A program made the position numbers and the translations under genes. Below, in pieces: positions 14,594-15,913 of a stretch of DNA of 15,913 bases. Source of the stretch: Rhodocyclaceae bacterium UBA5602 (lineage in GTDB: Bacteria > Pseudomonadota > Gammaproteobacteria > Burkholderiales > Rhodocyclaceae); the NCBI GenBank assembly GCA_002424865.1, contig DILC01000062.1:1-15913 (forward strand). The letters are read 5' to 3'. The notes below the pieces were generated by a model. The model was not told where the DNA came from, searched no databases, and saw only the letters and a list, made by a program, of their open reading frames with translations. The first letter of the stretch is position 1, and each line of letters starts with the position of its first letter.

Positions 14594-14959
14594 TCACTTC
14601 TTAGCGCCAGAGATGGACTTCCGCGGGCCTTTTCGAGTACGGGCATTGGTACGCGTACGTTGCCCGCGCAAGGGTAAGCCACGACGATGACGAACGCCAC
14701 GATAACAACCAAGATCCATTAGACGCTTGATGCTCATCGTGACTTCACGACGCAAATCACCTTCAACTGTAATCTTGCCAATTTCGTCACGCAAACGCTC
14801 TAACTCAACTTCAGTTAGTTCTTTGACTTTAATTGAACGTTTAATTCCGACACTGTCACAGATTTTCTGTGCGCGCGTGCGGCCGATACCATAAATTGCA
14901 GTTAGTGCAATTTCAGCGTGTTGGTGATTTGGAATATTTACGCCTGCTATACGAGCCAT
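14594..14959 (-). CDS. rpsM: 30S ribosomal protein S13
   Basis: At 121 residues it has the S13 start MARIAGVNIPNHQHAEIALT, the helix-hairpin-helix-like GIGRTRAQKIC segment and the conserved C-terminal RGLPLRGQRTRTNARTRKG that reaches towards the tRNAs. It is the first gene of the alpha operon proper. A 90-bp leader with strong secondary structure separates it from rpmJ, in the position where S4 represses the operon in E. coli. Confidence 0.98.
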   Translation of the reverse strand: MARIAGVNIPNHQHAEIALTAIYGIGRTRAQKICDSVGIKRSIKVKELTEVELERLRDEIGKITVEGDLRREVTMSIKRLMDLGCYRGVRHRRGLPLRGQRTRTNARTRKGPRKSISGAKK

Positions 14960-15049
14960 TTGCTTACCTGTTCCTCGCCATTAAGCGGTTGTGATTTGGT
15001 TATCCGCAATACGGAAAACCGCGAATTGTATCTGATACGCATTACGCAA
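14960..15049 (-). promoter_or_regulatory. Structured rpsM leader, candidate S4-responsive region
   Basis: This 90-nt gap between rpmJ and rpsM is long for this operon. In the transcript GGTTTTCCG and CGGATAACC (15020-14998) form a hairpin with one mismatch and a 5-base loop. The GCGGTT at 15022-15017 can instead pair with AACCGC at 14990-14985, which lies just before the ribosome-binding region. The two pairings share bases, so they are mutually exclusive or part of a nested fold. This resembles a translational switch, but the match to the E. coli alpha-operon pseudoknot was not established. Confidence 0.4.
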
Positions 15050-15163
15050 TCAACCCTGACGCTGTTTATGGCGTGGATCAGTACAAATGATCCTGACAAC
15101 ACCATTGCGACGAATGACTTTGCAATTGCGGCAAATACGCTTGACCGAAGCCATAACTTTCAT
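15050..15163 (-). CDS. rpmJ: 50S ribosomal protein L36, zinc-binding form
   Basis: This very short gene encodes 37 residues, starting MKVMASVKRICRNCKVIRRN and ending DPRHKQRQG. Cys11, Cys14, Cys27 and His32 form the zinc-binding CxxC...C...H set of the canonical L36. The start is supported by the GGAGAAG ribosome-binding site 7 bases upstream, which favours the first Met over Met4. It lies between infA and rpsM, as in other betaproteobacteria. Confidence 0.96.
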   Translation of the reverse strand: MKVMASVKRICRNCKVIRRNGVVRIICTDPRHKQRQG

Positions 15164-15190
15164 TTAACTTCTCCGGATATATAAAACAAT

Positions 15191-15409
15191 TTATTTAGCG
15201 CGGAAAACAATACGGCCCTTGGTAAGGTCGTATGGTGTTAGCTGCACGGTTACCTTGTCACCAGGCAGAATACGTATATAGTGCATACGCATTTTTCCCG
15301 AGATATGACCTAACAATACATGGTCATTTTCCAGCTTGATTCGAAACGTTGCATTAGGCAGGTTTTCCAGCACCTCACCCTGCATTTCAATCACATCTTC
15401 TTTGGACAT
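15191..15409 (-). CDS. infA: Translation initiation factor IF-1
   Basis: The 72-residue protein is a single S1/OB-fold domain with the IF-1 pattern MSKEDVIEMQGEVLENLPNA, followed by GHISGKMRMHYIRILPGDKV and ending TKGRIVFRAK. It binds the A site of the 30S subunit during initiation. The gene begins 3 bp after the secY stop, with no clear ribosome-binding site of its own, which suggests coupling to secY translation. Betaproteobacteria commonly keep infA here, unlike E. coli. Confidence 0.97.
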   Translation of the reverse strand: MSKEDVIEMQGEVLENLPNATFRIKLENDHVLLGHISGKMRMHYIRILPGDKVTVQLTPYDLTKGRIVFRAK

Positions 15410-15412
15410 TGA

Positions 15413-15913
15413 TCAACGAACAGGTAACCCTGCCCCTTTAAAATTAGCCTTCTTAAGTAATCCTTCGTAGCGATGAGACATGATATATGCTTGGACCTGT
15501 GCCATAAAATCCATAGCAACTACAACAATAATCAACAAACTGGTACCACCGAAATAAAATGGAACATTCCACTTAAGAATCAAGAATTCAGGCAATAAAC
15601 AAACAAGCGTTATGTACAGCGCACCAACTAAAGTCAATCTAGTCAGAAGCTTGTCAATATACCGAGCAGTTTGATCCCCAGGACGAATACCTGGGACAAA
15701 CGCACCACTTTTCTTCAAGTTATCGGCTGTCTCGCGGGAATTAAAGACAAGCGCCGTATAAAAAAAACAGAAGAAAATGATAGCTGCCGCATATATCAAT
15801 ACATATATTGGCTGGCCGGGGGATAATTTAGCCGCTACGTCTTTGAGCCAAGTAATTCCATCTGCACTTCCAAACCAATTTGCAGCAGTTGCCGGGAAAA
15901 GAATAATTGATGA
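15413..15913 (-). CDS. secY: Protein translocase subunit SecY, C-terminal part (cut by window edge)
   Basis: The last 166 residues of SecY, the pore of the Sec translocon, are read on the minus strand. The frame stays open to the window edge, so the N-terminal part lies outside. Visible features include a loop and helix with FPATAANWFG, a membrane segment IYAAAIIFFCFFYTALVF, the cytosolic loop NLKKSGAFVPGIRPG that contacts SecA and ribosomes, and two further membrane helices. The C-terminus is the short basic tail HRYEGLLKKANFKGAGLPVR. It is the last spc-operon gene, directly followed by infA. It would export the two signal-peptide proteins at the left of the window. Confidence 0.96.
   Translation of the reverse strand, partial: SSIILFPATAANWFGSADGITWLKDVAAKLSPGQPIYVLIYAAAIIFFCFFYTALVFNSRETADNLKKSGAFVPGIRPGDQTARYIDKLLTRLTLVGALYITLVCLLPEFLILKWNVPFYFGGTSLLIIVVVAMDFMAQVQAYIMSHRYEGLLKKANFKGAGLPVR

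Noticed and set aside
1..15913. CRISPR array, tRNA genes, phage or defence island
   Set aside because: I looked for regularly spaced repeats, tRNA cloverleaf sequences and phage or defence protein motifs and saw none. The only mobile trace is the IS256 relic.

Overview
This window is a piece of a bacterial chromosome, almost certainly from a betaproteobacterium. The evidence is the gene order secY-infA-rpmJ-rpsM-rpsK-rpsD-rpoA-rplQ, the beta-type L36 and RpoA sequences, and a cysB/TSUP/cysI/DUF934/cysH/cysD/cysN block of a kind I associate with Nitrosomonadales-like and Burkholderiales-like genomes. I cannot name the genus. By eye the ribosomal-protein block is more AT-rich than the cys block.

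Layout. Positions 1-538 hold no intact gene. They contain the left end of a decayed IS256-family insertion sequence on the minus strand, with a small internal inversion, followed by a putative regulatory region with Pho-box-like half sites. Positions 539-3481 encode two exported phosphate-scavenging enzymes on the plus strand: a glycerophosphodiester phosphodiesterase and a PhoD-type alkaline phosphatase. A long perfect stem-loop separates them from two minus-strand genes, a class I SAM methyltransferase and cysB, which overlap by 14 bp. From about 5740 to 5825 lies a compact divergent promoter region. To its right a tightly packed plus-strand operon (5826-11893) encodes assimilatory sulfate reduction: a TSUP-family permease, sulfite reductase (cysI), a DUF934 protein, adenylyl-sulfate reductase (cysH) and ATP sulfurylase (cysD, cysN). 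It ends at a strong symmetric terminator. The rest of the window (12030-15913) is the end of the spc/alpha ribosomal operon on the minus strand: secY (cut by the window edge), infA, rpmJ, rpsM, rpsK, rpsD, rpoA and rplQ.

How the genes work together. CysD and CysN activate sulfate to APS. CysH has the Fe-S cysteine pattern of an APS reductase, so it should reduce APS directly to sulfite. This fits the absence of an APS kinase gene or a CysC domain on CysN here. CysI reduces sulfite to sulfide, with an electron donor not encoded here because there is no cysJ. CysB is the expected regulator; it is divergently transcribed and an inverted repeat sits midway between the two predicted -10 boxes. The two secreted phosphatases could act in sequence: the GDPD releases glycerol-3-phosphate from phosphodiesters, and PhoD or another phosphatase releases phosphate.

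Most of the window is ordinary core genome and I do not see a clearly new multi-gene system. The points most worth a second look are the micro-inversion inside the IS256 relic, the apparently leaderless divergent cysB/TSUP promoters, the cysteine-free DUF934 protein inside the sulfite-reductase operon, and RNA hairpins in the alpha operon (before rpsM and before rpoA).
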